From assembly GCA_018267055.1 (NCBI GenBank), contig JAFDZF010000023.1, positions 1 through 64,000 on the forward strand: a DNA stretch of 64,000 bases, given 5' to 3'. The stretch comes from Bacteroidota bacterium. Lineage in GTDB: Bacteria > Bacteroidota > Bacteroidia > Flavobacteriales_F > PHOS-HE28. A program made the position numbers and the translations under genes. The notes under the pieces were generated by a model. That model did no database searches and had not been told where the DNA came from. It was given only the letters and a program-made list of their open reading frames with translations. Positions 33,176 to 41,068 of the stretch are shown here, piece by piece (within the stretch, counting starts at the first letter, position 1; each line of letters starts with the position of its first letter).

Positions 33176-35178
33176 CACTTGTAGCTCCGTTGCGTCAGTT
33201 TCACTTCGTCGAAGGTGAGCGGCTCCTTGTGCAGCTCGACCTCGCCGGCCTTCCCTTTCCACTCCCAGGCCGCCACGTAGGCGAAGTGGGCGTCGTCTCG
33301 CATGGCCTCGCCGTCGGGCGTCTGGTACTCCTCGCGGAAGTGCCCGCCGCAGCTCTCGTTGCGGTGCAGCGCGTCCATGCACATCAGTTCGCCCAGTTCG
33401 AGGAAGTCGGCCACACGGCCGGCCTTCTCCAGCTCCTGGTTGAACCCGTCGGCCTTGCCCGGCACGCGCACGTCCTTCCAGAACTCCTCGCGGATCCGCC
33501 GGATCTCCTGGATGGCCTCCTTCAGGCCCTCCGCATTGCGCGCCATGCCGCACTTGTCCCACATCACCTTGCCCAGTGCGCGGTGGAAATCGTCCACCGG
33601 CTTGGTGCCTTTGTTGTTCAGGAAGTGGCTGATGCGGTCCTTCACCTCCTTCTCCGCGGACTCGAACTCGGGGCGCTTGGTGTCGATCGGCCCGGTGCGG
33701 ATGTCGTCCGCGAGGTAATCGCCCACGGTATAGGGGATCACGAAGTAGCCGTCCGCGAGGCCTTGCATCAGGGCGGAGGCGCCCAGGCGGTTGGCGCCAT
33801 GGTCGCTGAAGTTCGCTTCGCCCAGCGCGAAGAGCCCAGGTACCGTGGTCTGCAGGTCGTAGTCCACCCACAGGCCGCCCATGGTGTAGTGCACGGCAGG
33901 GTAGATCTTCATCGCGTGGTCGTACGGGTTCTCGCCGACGATGTTCTCGTACATGTCGAAGAGGTTGCCGTACTTCTCGCTCACCACGGCGCGGCCCAGC
34001 TCGGTGATCTTCTCCTTGGTCGGGCCGTCGATCTTCTGGATGTTGGCCTGCTGTTTCCCGTAGCGCTCGATGGCGGCGCCGAAATCCAGGTACACGGCCT
34101 CGCCGGTCCTGTTCACGCCGAAGCCCGCGTCGCAGCGCTCCTTCGCGGCGCGGCTGGCCACGTCGCGCGGCACCAGGTTGCCGAAGGCGGGATAGCGGCG
34201 CTCGAGGTAGTAGTCGCGGTCCTCCTCGGCGATGTCGCTGCCTTTCTTCCTGCCCTCCCGGATGGCCTTCGCGTCCTCCAGGTTCTTGGGTACCCAGATG
34301 CGGCCGTCGTTGCGGAGCGATTCGCTCATCAGCGTCAGCTTGCTCTGGTGGTGGCCGCTCACCGGGATGCAGGTGGGGTGGATCTGCGTGTAGCAGGGGT
34401 TGCCGAAGAAGGCCCCGCGCTTGTGCGCCTTCCAGGCGGCGGTGACATTGCTGCCCATGGCGTTGGTGCTCAGGAAGAACACATTGCCATAGCCGCCCGT
34501 GCACAGCAGCACCGCGTGCGCGCCATGCCGCTCGATGGCGCCGGTGATCAGGTTGCGGGCGATGATGCCGCGCGCCTTGCCGTCCACGATCACCACATCG
34601 AGCATCTCGTGGCGGTCGTACATCTGCACGGCCCCCTTGCCCACCTGGCGCATCAGCGCGCTGTAGGCGCCGAGCAGCAGCTGCTGCCCGGTCTGCCCGC
34701 GGGCGTAGAACGTGCGGCTCACCTGCACGCCGCCGAACGAGCGGTTGTCGAGCAGCCCGCCGTAGTCGCGGGCGAAGGGCACGCCCTGCGCCACGCACTG
34801 GTCGATGATGTTGGCGCTCACCTCCGCCAGGCGGTACACGTTGGCCTCCCGCGCGCGGTAGTCGCCGCCCTTCACCGTGTCATAGAACAGGCGGTACGTG
34901 CTGTCACCGTCGTTCATGTAGTTCTTCGCGGCGTTGATCCCGCCCTGTGCGGCGATGCTGTGCGCGCGGCGGGCGCTGTCCTGGAAGCAGAAGGCCTTCA
35001 CGTTGTAGCCCATCTCCGCCAGCGAGGCGGCGGCCGCACCGCCGGCGAGGCCCGTGCCCACCACGATCACGTCGATGCGGCGCTTGTTCGCGGGCGCCAC
35101 GATGCGGATGTGGCCTTTGTGGTCGGTCCACTTCCGGTCGATGGGGCCGGGAGGGATCTTGCTGTCAAGCTTGGTCAT
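33175..35178 (-). CDS. sdhA: Succinate dehydrogenase/fumarate reductase flavoprotein subunit
   Basis: 667-residue catalytic subunit with covalently bound FAD. Motifs: FAD-binding [19 protein letters not shown], the [15 protein letters not shown] region with the FAD-linking His, the substrate-site [11 protein letters not shown] segment, and [19 protein letters not shown]. This is the long Bacteroidota/epsilon-type (class with five-helix single cytochrome subunit). ATG 35178 gives the family N-terminus; the frame runs on to 35739 through sdhC in another frame. It follows sdhC by 23 bases. Confidence 0.96.
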   Translation of the reverse strand: MTKLDSKIPPGPIDRKWTDHKGHIRIVAPANKRRIDVIVVGTGLAGGAAAASLAEMGYNVKAFCFQDSARRAHSIAAQGGINAAKNYMNDGDSTYRLFYDTVKGGDYRAREANVYRLAEVSANIIDQCVAQGVPFARDYGGLLDNRSFGGVQVSRTFYARGQTGQQLLLGAYSALMRQVGKGAVQMYDRHEMLDVVIVDGKARGIIARNLITGAIERHGAHAVLLCTGGYGNVFFLSTNAMGSNVTAAWKAHKRGAFFGNPCYTQIHPTCIPVSGHHQSKLTLMSESLRNDGRIWVPKNLEDAKAIREGRKKGSDIAEEDRDYYLERRYPAFGNLVPRDVASRAAKERCDAGFGVNRTGEAVYLDFGAAIERYGKQQANIQKIDGPTKEKITELGRAVVSEKYGNLFDMYENIVGENPYDHAMKIYPAVHYTMGGLWVDYDLQTTVPGLFALGEANFSDHGANRLGASALMQGLADGYFVIPYTVGDYLADDIRTGPIDTKRPEFESAEKEVKDRISHFLNNKGTKPVDDFHRALGKVMWDKCGMARNAEGLKEAIQEIRRIREEFWKDVRVPGKADGFNQELEKAGRVADFLELGELMCMDALHRNESCGGHFREEYQTPDGEAMRDDAHFAYVAAWEWKGKAGEVELHKEPLTFDEVKLTQRSYK

Positions 35179-35201
35179 GGAGGGAAGGTCTGGCGTGCGG
35201 C

Positions 35202-35885
35202 CTACTTGATCCAGTTCAAGTGGATGCTGATGGGCATGAGGGCGAAAAGCGCCGGAACGATGATGCTGAAGGCCGTGCCGCACATGGCGATGAGGCCGTT
35301 GTAGCGGCTGTGGTTGATGCCCAGCGATTGGAACGCGCTCTTGAAGCCGTGCAGCAGGTGCCAGAAGAGGCTGAAGCAGCCCAGCACGTAGATGATCACC
35401 GCCGCGGGCGATCGGAAGGTCTGCTGCATCACGGCGAAGAGGTTCTCGCGGCCGGCGGCGTCCACGCCGTAGCCCTCGATGCCCGTGAAGCGCGTCTTCA
35501 CCCAGAAGTGCCAGAGGTGGAGGACCAGGAAGAGCAGGATCAGCGTGCCCAGGAAGCCCATGCTCGCACTGTACCAGCTGCGGTTGGCCCCGCCCTTCTC
35601 CATGGCGTACTTCACCGGGCGCGCAGCACGGTTCTGCGACCACAGCATCAGGCCGTCCACCACGTGGGCGATCAGGCCCAGGAACAGCACGATCTCCATC
35701 GTGCGGATGAGCAGGTTGGTGCCGAAGAAGTGCGCCCACTCGTTGAAGGTGACCCCGCCGTCATTGAAGAAGATCATCCCGTTCACCGTGGCGTGCACCA
35801 CGAGGAAGCTGATAAGGAAAAGGCCCGTGAGGGCCATCCAGAACTTCTTAGCGAGCGAGGAACCGAAGAGCCCTTGTCGTGCCAT
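35202..35885 (-). CDS. sdhC: Succinate dehydrogenase cytochrome b subunit (five-helix type)
   Basis: 227-residue membrane anchor of complex II with five hydrophobic helices (first at about 14-34, then 55-85, 105-127, 158-178 and 200-222). His residues in the helices ([38 protein letters not shown]) can ligate haem b and handle quinone. It is the fused single-subunit form, so no sdhD is expected and none is present. ATG 35885 gives [21 protein letters not shown], the typical Bacteroidota start. First gene of the operon. Confidence 0.94.
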   Translation of the reverse strand: MARQGLFGSSLAKKFWMALTGLFLISFLVVHATVNGMIFFNDGGVTFNEWAHFFGTNLLIRTMEIVLFLGLIAHVVDGLMLWSQNRAARPVKYAMEKGGANRSWYSASMGFLGTLILLFLVLHLWHFWVKTRFTGIEGYGVDAAGRENLFAVMQQTFRSPAAVIIYVLGCFSLFWHLLHGFKSAFQSLGINHSRYNGLIAMCGTAFSIIVPALFALMPISIHLNWIK

Positions 35886-35926
35886 GCTGATCCATTGGGG
35901 GCGCGAAGGCGCGCCGCTTTCGCCGG

Positions 35927-35934
35927 CGAATTTA
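35927..35934 (-). promoter_or_regulatory. -7 element of the sdhCAB operon
   Basis: TAAATTCG on the minus strand (TAnnTTCG variant), 41 bases from the sdhC ATG. Confidence 0.5.
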
Positions 35935-36034
35935 CGGGCCGGGCGATCGCCGGACGATCCGGCCGGGCCAAGGCGGCTATTTGGAATGGTTCTGATCGGG
36001 CGCGGCCAGGTCCCGGGCCTGGCGATCGAAGGGC

Positions 36035-36460
36035 CTACGTCTGCGGGTAGGTCTTCGCCACCAACGCGATGGAGCGCTGGAGCAGGGCCTTGAGCGCGTC
36101 CAGGTCGATGTCCGCCAGCCGCTTGACATAGAGGCAGGCCTTGGTGCTCTTGCACCGGCCGAGCCGGGCCAGCAGCTTGGGGTCGAGCGCGCCGGGCATG
36201 AAGTAGATCACCAGGTCCGGCTTCCGGGGGCTGAAGCCGACGAGGAAGGCATCGCCTTCGCGGCCGCTGGCATACCGATAGTGGTAGCTGCCATAGCCGA
36301 TCATGGTCGGCCCCCACATGCGCGGCTGCTCGCCGGTGAGCTCCTGCATCAGCCGCATCAGCACGCGGCAGTCGTCACGGACGGCCTCGCTCGCCTGCCC
36401 GTCCACGAAGGCATCGACACTGGCGGCGGTCGCGCGGGTCTTGTTGGGCTTGGCGGGCAT
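36035..36460 (-). CDS. DUF1801 domain protein (YdhG-like)
   Basis: 141-residue cytoplasmic protein. The DUF1801 pattern is visible: an N-terminal DAFVDGQAS region, RDDCRVLMRLMQELTGEQP, WGPTMIGYGSYHYRYASGREGDAFLVGFSP and DLVIYFMPG, ending in LADIDLDALKALLQRSI. Members are small proteins of a distinct alpha/beta fold with no agreed function. ATG 36460 is right for the family; the frame extends far upstream opposite the aminopeptidase gene. Divergent from that gene, without a clear promoter of its own. Confidence 0.88.
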   Translation of the reverse strand: MPAKPNKTRATAASVDAFVDGQASEAVRDDCRVLMRLMQELTGEQPRMWGPTMIGYGSYHYRYASGREGDAFLVGFSPRKPDLVIYFMPGALDPKLLARLGRCKSTKACLYVKRLADIDLDALKALLQRSIALVAKTYPQT

Positions 36461-36513
36461 GGAAGCAAGATAGGGAGGCGCCTTGCGAACGGACGGACCA
36501 CCCCGGCCTCCCG

Positions 36514-36521
36514 TACCTTCG
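36514..36521 (+). promoter_or_regulatory. -7 element of the aminopeptidase P gene
   Basis: TACCTTCG (TAnnTTCG variant), 17 bases before the ATG at 36539. Confidence 0.45.
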
Positions 36522-36538
36522 CTCCTCATCCCCCGGTC

Positions 36539-37849
36539 ATGCGTTACACCCCGCTCTCCGCCGCCACCTACCGCGAGCACCGCGCCCGCTTCCGCCAGCA
36601 CATGGACAAAGGCGGCCTCGCCGTGTTCCACAGCAACGACGTGATGCCCACCAGCGCCGATGGCACCATGCCGTTCAAGCAGGCCTCGGACATCTTCCAC
36701 CTGAGCGGCATCGATCAGGAGGAGACCGTCCTGCTGCTGTTCCCCGACGCGACGGACCCGAAGGACCGCGAGATCCTCTTCGTACGCGAGACCAGCGAGC
36801 TGATCGCCATCTGGGAGGGCGCCAAGTTCACGCAGAAGGAAGCGAGCGCGCTGAGCGGCATCGCCACCGTGCTGTGGACGAGCGCCTATGAAGCGACCAT
36901 CAAGCGGCTGGTGCCGCAATGCGAGCTGCTGTACCTGAACAGCAACGAGCACCTGCGCCAAAGCAACGAGGTGGAGACGCGTGAGGAGCGCAAGAACAAG
37001 GAGCTCCGCGCGCAGTATCCCCTGCACGGCGTGAAGCGCAGCGCACCGATCATGCACCGCATCCGCAGCCGCAAGACGCAGGAGGAGGTGGAGCAGATCC
37101 AGCGCGCCATCGCCATCACCGGCAAGGCCTTCGAGCGGGTGTGCGGCTTCGTGGAGCCCGGCGTGAAGGAGTACGCCATCGAGGCGGAGATCATCCACGA
37201 GTTCATCCGCCACGGCTCACGCGGGCACGCCTACACCCCCATCATCGCCAGCGGGTACAATGCCTGCGTGCTGCATTACGTGACCAACGACCAGGTGTGC
37301 CAGGACGGCGACGTGGTGCTGATGGATTTCGGCTGCGAATACGGCGGCTACGCCAGCGACCTCACCCGGTCCATCCCGGTGAACGGCCGTTTCACCAAGC
37401 GCCAACGTGCGGTGTACAATGCGGTGCTGCGCGTGAAGAACGCGGCCACCCAGCTGCTGCGCCCGGGCACCCTCCTCGCCGAGTACCACCGGGAAGTGGG
37501 GCGGATCATGGAAAGCGAGCTGATCGGCCTGGGGCTGCTGGACAAGCACGACGTGGCGAAGCAAGACCCCGAGCGGCCGCTCTACAAGAAGTACTTCATG
37601 CACGGCACCAGCCACTTCCTGGGCCTGGACGTGCACGACGTGGGCCTGTGGAACGAGATGATCCAGCCGGACATGGTGTTCACCGTGGAGCCCGGCATCT
37701 ACATCCGCGAGGAGAAGCTCGGCATCCGCCTGGAGAACAACATCCTGGTGACCCGCGACGCCCCGATCGACCTGTTCGCGGACATCCCGGTGGAGGCGGA
37801 AGCGGTGGAGGCGCTGATGGCGCGGTCCCGGAAGAAGGCCCTGGCCTAG
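36539..37849 (+). CDS. Xaa-Pro aminopeptidase (aminopeptidase P, M24B)
   Basis: 436-residue metallopeptidase that removes N-terminal residues preceding proline. N-terminal AMP_N domain (residues 1-130, with VFHSNDVMPTSADG and FHLSGIDQEETVLLL), then the pita-bread catalytic domain. Metal ligands are visible in MDFGCEYGGYASDLTRS (two Asp), GTSHFLGLDVHD (His), VFTVEPGIYI (Glu) and GIRLENNILV (Glu). No signal peptide, so cytoplasmic. Length matches the family (about 430-470). Single gene with its own promoter. Confidence 0.95.
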   Translation: MRYTPLSAATYREHRARFRQHMDKGGLAVFHSNDVMPTSADGTMPFKQASDIFHLSGIDQEETVLLLFPDATDPKDREILFVRETSELIAIWEGAKFTQKEASALSGIATVLWTSAYEATIKRLVPQCELLYLNSNEHLRQSNEVETREERKNKELRAQYPLHGVKRSAPIMHRIRSRKTQEEVEQIQRAIAITGKAFERVCGFVEPGVKEYAIEAEIIHEFIRHGSRGHAYTPIIASGYNACVLHYVTNDQVCQDGDVVLMDFGCEYGGYASDLTRSIPVNGRFTKRQRAVYNAVLRVKNAATQLLRPGTLLAEYHREVGRIMESELIGLGLLDKHDVAKQDPERPLYKKYFMHGTSHFLGLDVHDVGLWNEMIQPDMVFTVEPGIYIREEKLGIRLENNILVTRDAPIDLFADIPVEAEAVEALMARSRKKALA

Positions 37850-37936
37850 CGCGGGCGCGCCCCGGGCAAGCGTTCACCCGGCCCCGGCAGCGGATCGGCC
37901 GCATATTGCCCACCTTGCGGACCCACCGCATCGGCC

Positions 37937-38479
37937 ATGAGCGAATGGACACCGCCCGTACGACCGCCTGAGCCACCCTCTCCACTCAGCGATCCCCCGG
38001 AGATCCTTCGGCTGGTCGGCTTCGCGCTGCTGATCATCGGCTTCCTCTTCAAGCTGCTGCACTGGCCCTGGGTGCCCTACTTCCTGGCCGTCGCCTGGCT
38101 GGTCACCCTGGCCGCCATGGTCTGGCGCTTCGCCCAGCGCAAGGCCATCGTGCCGAAGGCCATCGCCCGCGACCTCTTCACCCTCGCGCTCGTCTCCCTG
38201 CTCGTCATGCACCTGCTCCATCTGCCGGGCCGGGGGATCCCGATGGTCCTCCTGATCATCGGCCTGATCGGTTCGGTCCGGCTCGACCGCGACCGCTACA
38301 TGCCGCGGAGCGGGGAACAGGGCGCGCGCGGGACCTGGCTGTTCTATGCGGGCCTCGTGCTGGTCGTCATCGGGACCTTGTTCCGGATCCAGCATTGGCC
38401 CTATGGTACCATCCTGCTGATCGCCGGCCTGGTGCTGGGGGCCGCCGGATGGTTCTCCGCTCCACGCTCAAGGGATTGA
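37937..38479 (+). CDS. Membrane protein with triplicated GldL-like helix motif
   Basis: 180-residue inner-membrane protein with a Pro-rich cytoplasmic N-terminus (1-22) and about five hydrophobic segments. The motif of a hydrophobic run, then LF(K/R)-x2-HWP-x-G/V and another hydrophobic run occurs at about 30-60 (GFLFKLLHWPW), about 135-170 (GTLFRIQHWPYG) and, degenerate, about 83-115 (VMHLLHLPGRG). This is the pattern of the GldL N-terminal transmembrane domain of the gliding/T9SS motor, but the long cytoplasmic GldL part is missing. No motor genes are adjacent. Function unknown. Confidence 0.65.
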   Translation: MSEWTPPVRPPEPPSPLSDPPEILRLVGFALLIIGFLFKLLHWPWVPYFLAVAWLVTLAAMVWRFAQRKAIVPKAIARDLFTLALVSLLVMHLLHLPGRGIPMVLLIIGLIGSVRLDRDRYMPRSGEQGARGTWLFYAGLVLVVIGTLFRIQHWPYGTILLIAGLVLGAAGWFSAPRSRD

Positions 38480-38485
38480 ACGCCA

Positions 38486-38513
38486 GAGGCCCCGGATCTT
38501 CACCCGGGGCCTC
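38486..38513 (+). terminator. Strong hairpin after the GldL-like gene
   Basis: 10-bp perfect stem (GAGGCCCCGG / CCGGGGCCTC) with an 8-base loop, 6 bases after the stop codon. No T-run follows, so it may be a terminator of the non-U-tract kind or an mRNA 3'-end stabiliser. Confidence 0.5.
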
Positions 38514-38678
38514 GCACATTCCACCGAACCAAAACCGGAACTTTCCTGCGAAGGCTTGTTGACATACAAGGGCCATCGCACCACCAAATTACCCCGGGCG
38601 GCCTGGGACGACCGGTGAGGAACAGGGAGCGGACCCGGACAGGTCAGCAACGGCAGGAAAAGGCGGGAAGGAGAACGC

Positions 38679-38840
38679 TCAAGCGGCCGGGACGACCGTA
38701 TAGCGGACCTCGACCACCTCGATGGCGGTGGTGTCCACGACCACTACATGGGACAAGGCGCCTTCGGCGTCGGGCATGAAGGCCGTGACCACCAAGGTCA
38801 TCCCCTGGTAGGCCGGCATGGGGCTGGAACTGGAACGCAT
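38679..38840 (-). CDS. Tiny ORF (53 residues) coupled to the 38840 gene
   Basis: ATG at 38840 overlaps the upstream stop as TGATG, the coupling form seen elsewhere in this window. The product begins MRSSSSPMPAYQGMTLVVTA and is beta-rich and acidic in its middle (DTTAIEVVEVRYTVV), with codon use like real genes (G/C in most third positions). No signal peptide. It is too short to assign; the coupling and composition are the reasons to keep it. Confidence 0.4.
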   Translation of the reverse strand: MRSSSSPMPAYQGMTLVVTAFMPDAEGALSHVVVVDTTAIEVVEVRYTVVPAA

Positions 38841-39100
38841 CAGCCGGCCTTCTTCAGCTGGATGGGCCGAACGGTGGAGGTCTCGCCGTCCAGGACCATG
38901 AGGATCAGGTCGTCGCCATGGACGTCGGTCAGGCGCACCCGCGTAACGGGCCCTTTGATCTCGCCGGTCTTCAGGATGTGGCCCTGGGCATCGCAGATGT
39001 CGAAGAGGGCATCCTCCGAGCCGGGTTCATAATCGAACATGAGCAGCCGTTCGATCTGGTCGACACGGATGCGAAGTTCATGGGTCTGGTTGGGGCGCAT
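38840..39100 (-). CDS. Small protein of unknown function (86 residues)
   Basis: Product starts MRPNQTHELRIRVDQIERLL and looks folded and soluble: alternating strands (LMFDYEP, ALFDICDAQGHILKTGEIKG, TRVRLTDVHGDDLILMVLDG) end in a basic tail. The predicted all-beta pattern resembles a single Ig-like or T9SS-type beta module without a signal, but I cannot name it. An in-frame ATG at 39118 is a possible alternative start. No promoter was recognised. It is followed by a coupled 53-codon ORF. Confidence 0.5.
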   Translation of the reverse strand: MRPNQTHELRIRVDQIERLLMFDYEPGSEDALFDICDAQGHILKTGEIKGPVTRVRLTDVHGDDLILMVLDGETSTVRPIQLKKAG

Positions 39101-39410
39101 GACGGGGTCGTGGCCCATCGATACGCACCCGGCCGGACAAGGTTGCATGGACGCGGCAGGCCCCGGCCCACACGAGCCAGGACTTGGCCCGCAGGCGGCG
39201 GGGTCAGTTGCCTTGGTCGTTGAAGATCCAGAACGGAGCGGAGCCCGTGCTGAAGGTGTAGTGGCGTTCCATCGCGACAAGGGGTTGTTCGTGCAACGCC
39301 AAACTATCCGCCCACCATCCGTTGGGAAAGGGACGAACGAGCAACGGCGCCCCGGCCCCGATCAGCGGTCGGACGGCCCGGGCGGGCCACAGGCGTGTAC
39401 TTTCGCTCAC
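39101..39410. other. Intergenic region upstream of the LytTR regulator
   Basis: 310 bases between divergent genes. A 68-codon minus-strand ORF with a GTG start (39204-39410) is present; its C-terminal part (MERHYTFSTGSAPFWIFN) is protein-like, but its start lies within the divergent regulator's promoter and there is no other support, so I do not call it. Otherwise only the -7 element at 39398-39405 was seen. Confidence 0.4.
39398..39405 (+). promoter_or_regulatory. -7 element of the LytTR/histidine kinase cluster
   Basis: TACTTTCG (TAnnTTCG variant), only 5 bases before the ATG at 39411; a transcript from it would be practically leaderless. Confidence 0.45.
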
Positions 39411-40193
39411 ATGCCCGCACCCCGGTTACGCGCGCTGTTGGTCGATGACGAGGAGCTCGCGCGGGAGAACCTGCGGTTCATGCTGGAGGATGGCTGCCCC
39501 GAGGTGGAGGTGGTGGATACCGCCGACGGGCCGGAACGGGCCCGCCAGCGCATCGGCGCGCTGGACCCCGACCTGGTGTTCCTGGACATCCGCATGCCCA
39601 GCGGCACCGAGGGGCTCGACCTGCTGGAAGGCTTCCGCGATGCGCGCTTCATGGTGATCTTCGTCACCGCCTTCAAGGACCATGCGGTGCAGGCCTTCCA
39701 TGCCAACGCCGTGGACTACATCCTGAAGCCCATCGACCCGGACGAGCTGCGGGGGGCGGTGATGAAGGCGATGAAACGGTGGGCGCTGATGGCCGGCGCC
39801 CGCGACGAAGGCCGCCGTTACCGGGAAGGCCTGAACGAGGCGGTGCGGACCATCAAGGCGCACGAGGCCACCCCGCGCCTGGCGGTGGACCACGCCAAGG
39901 GCTTCAAGCTCTTCGACCCGCGGAGCATCATGCACCTGGCCGCCGACGGCAACCGCACCCGGCTGCACTTCACCGACGGCTCGGCCTACCTGGACGCGCG
40001 CACGCTGAAAGTGTACGAGGACATGCTGGACCCGCTCCAGTTCATCCGGGTGCACCGCTCGCACGTGGTGAACATCGAGCAGCTGAAGGAATACCTGCGG
40101 GACGACGGCCACTGGGCGGTGATGCGCGACGGCGCCCGCATCCCCATCGCGCGCGAGCGCCTGCAGCAGTTCCTCGACGCGGTCCGTCCCTGA
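39411..40193 (+). CDS. LytTR-family response regulator (first of two)
   Basis: 260-residue DNA-binding response regulator. Receiver domain 5-125: acidic pocket Asp12/Asp13, phospho-acceptor Asp59 in VFLDIRMP, conserved Thr in FVTAF and Lys in LKPID. A linker (about 128-155) leads to a LytTR DNA-binding domain (about 158-258) with GFKLFDPRSIMHLAADGN, FIRVHRSHVVNIEQLKEYL and IPIARERLQQFL. The start is ATG 39411, just after a -7 element. It is a clear paralogue of the next gene. In this regulator class the partner kinase is of LytS/His_kinase type, which is exactly what follows downstream. Confidence 0.93.
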   Translation: MPAPRLRALLVDDEELARENLRFMLEDGCPEVEVVDTADGPERARQRIGALDPDLVFLDIRMPSGTEGLDLLEGFRDARFMVIFVTAFKDHAVQAFHANAVDYILKPIDPDELRGAVMKAMKRWALMAGARDEGRRYREGLNEAVRTIKAHEATPRLAVDHAKGFKLFDPRSIMHLAADGNRTRLHFTDGSAYLDARTLKVYEDMLDPLQFIRVHRSHVVNIEQLKEYLRDDGHWAVMRDGARIPIARERLQQFLDAVRP

Positions 40194-40282
40194 CCCTGTT
40201 CCCGTTCGTTCGCCCGGGAACGCCGCCCGCTCGCTGGAACGCACCGTCCATGGGTCCGCGCGGATCACGTGGGACGTTCCGT

Positions 40283-40290
40283 TACTTTTC
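40283..40290 (+). promoter_or_regulatory. Candidate -7 element of the second LytTR regulator
   Basis: TACTTTTC, one mismatch to TAnnTTTG, 19 bases before the ATG at 40310; it would let this regulator be expressed separately from the first. Confidence 0.4.
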
Positions 40291-40309
40291 CATCCTACCC
40301 CTTGTCGCC

Positions 40310-41068
40310 ATGGCCTTACGAGCACTGATCGTCGATGACGAAGCGGATGCGCGGGACAACCTGCGCCTGATGTTGGAAGAGCACTGCCCCGAGGTGACGG
40401 TGGTGGCCCAGGCCGCCAGCGCCAAGGAAGCGCGCAAGCTCATCGAGGCCGAGCGGCCCGAAGCGCTCTTCCTGGACATCAAGATGCCGGGCGAGGACGG
40501 CTTCTCCCTGCTGCGCTCCATCGCCGACCAGGAGCTGCCGGTGGTGTTCACCACCGCCTACGACGAATACGCCCTCCAGGCCTTCAAGGAGAACGCCCTC
40601 GATTACCTGGAGAAGCCCATCGACCCCGAGGAGCTGAAGCGCGCGGTGCGGAAGCTCATGCGCACGGTGGCCGACCCGGCGGCCGCGCAACAGCACACCA
40701 GCGCCCTGGAGGCCCTGATGAACGACCCGGCCTCGCCGCTGAGCACCCGCGTGGCCGTGCCGAGCCGCGACGGGCTGGTGCTGCTGAAGCACGAGGACAT
40801 CCTCTATATGGAGGCCAGCGACAGCTACACCACGGTGTTCACGCGCGATGGCAAACGCACCATCAGCAGCAAGCACATCCGCGTGTTCGAGACCAACCTC
40901 GACCCGAAGAAGTTCTTCCGCGTGCACAAGTCCTACATCATCAATCTGGAGCACCTGAAAGGCTTCAGCCGCAGCGAAGGCAACATGGCGGTGCTCGACA
41001 CCGGCGCGCTGATCCCCGTGAGCCGGCGGCGCCTGCCGGACTTCCTGGCGATGATCAACACCTTCTGA
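40310..41068 (+). CDS. LytTR-family response regulator (second of two)
   Basis: 252-residue paralogue of the preceding regulator. Receiver: Asp9/Asp10, phospho-acceptor Asp56 in LFLDIKMP, Thr in VFTTAYDEYAL and Lys in LEKPIDPEE. The LytTR domain (about 150-250) shows DGLVLLKHEDILYMEASDSY, FFRVHKSYIINLEHLKGF and IPVSRRRLPDFL. It sits 116 bases after the first regulator and its stop directly abuts the kinase start, so it is the more likely cognate regulator of that kinase. The LytTR half is nearer to the common consensus than that of the first copy. Confidence 0.94.
   Translation: MALRALIVDDEADARDNLRLMLEEHCPEVTVVAQAASAKEARKLIEAERPEALFLDIKMPGEDGFSLLRSIADQELPVVFTTAYDEYALQAFKENALDYLEKPIDPEELKRAVRKLMRTVADPAAAQQHTSALEALMNDPASPLSTRVAVPSRDGLVLLKHEDILYMEASDSYTTVFTRDGKRTISSKHIRVFETNLDPKKFFRVHKSYIINLEHLKGFSRSEGNMAVLDTGALIPVSRRRLPDFLAMINTF

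Noticed and set aside
32417-34798. Apparent 793-residue protein with sdhB at its C-terminus
   Set aside because: The N-terminal 540 residues are sdhA read in another frame (Arg/Pro/Gly/Ala-rich). The sdhB ATG at 33175 overlaps the sdhA stop and gives a complete normal SdhB.
38555-38570. Short inverted repeat CTTGT-TGACAT-ACAAG
   Set aside because: A 5-bp stem without T-run or promoter context; too weak to call.
39204-39410. 68-codon minus-strand ORF with GTG start
   Set aside because: Start lies in the regulator's promoter, composition is intermediate and there is no coupling or conservation evidence available; mentioned in the intergenic entry only.
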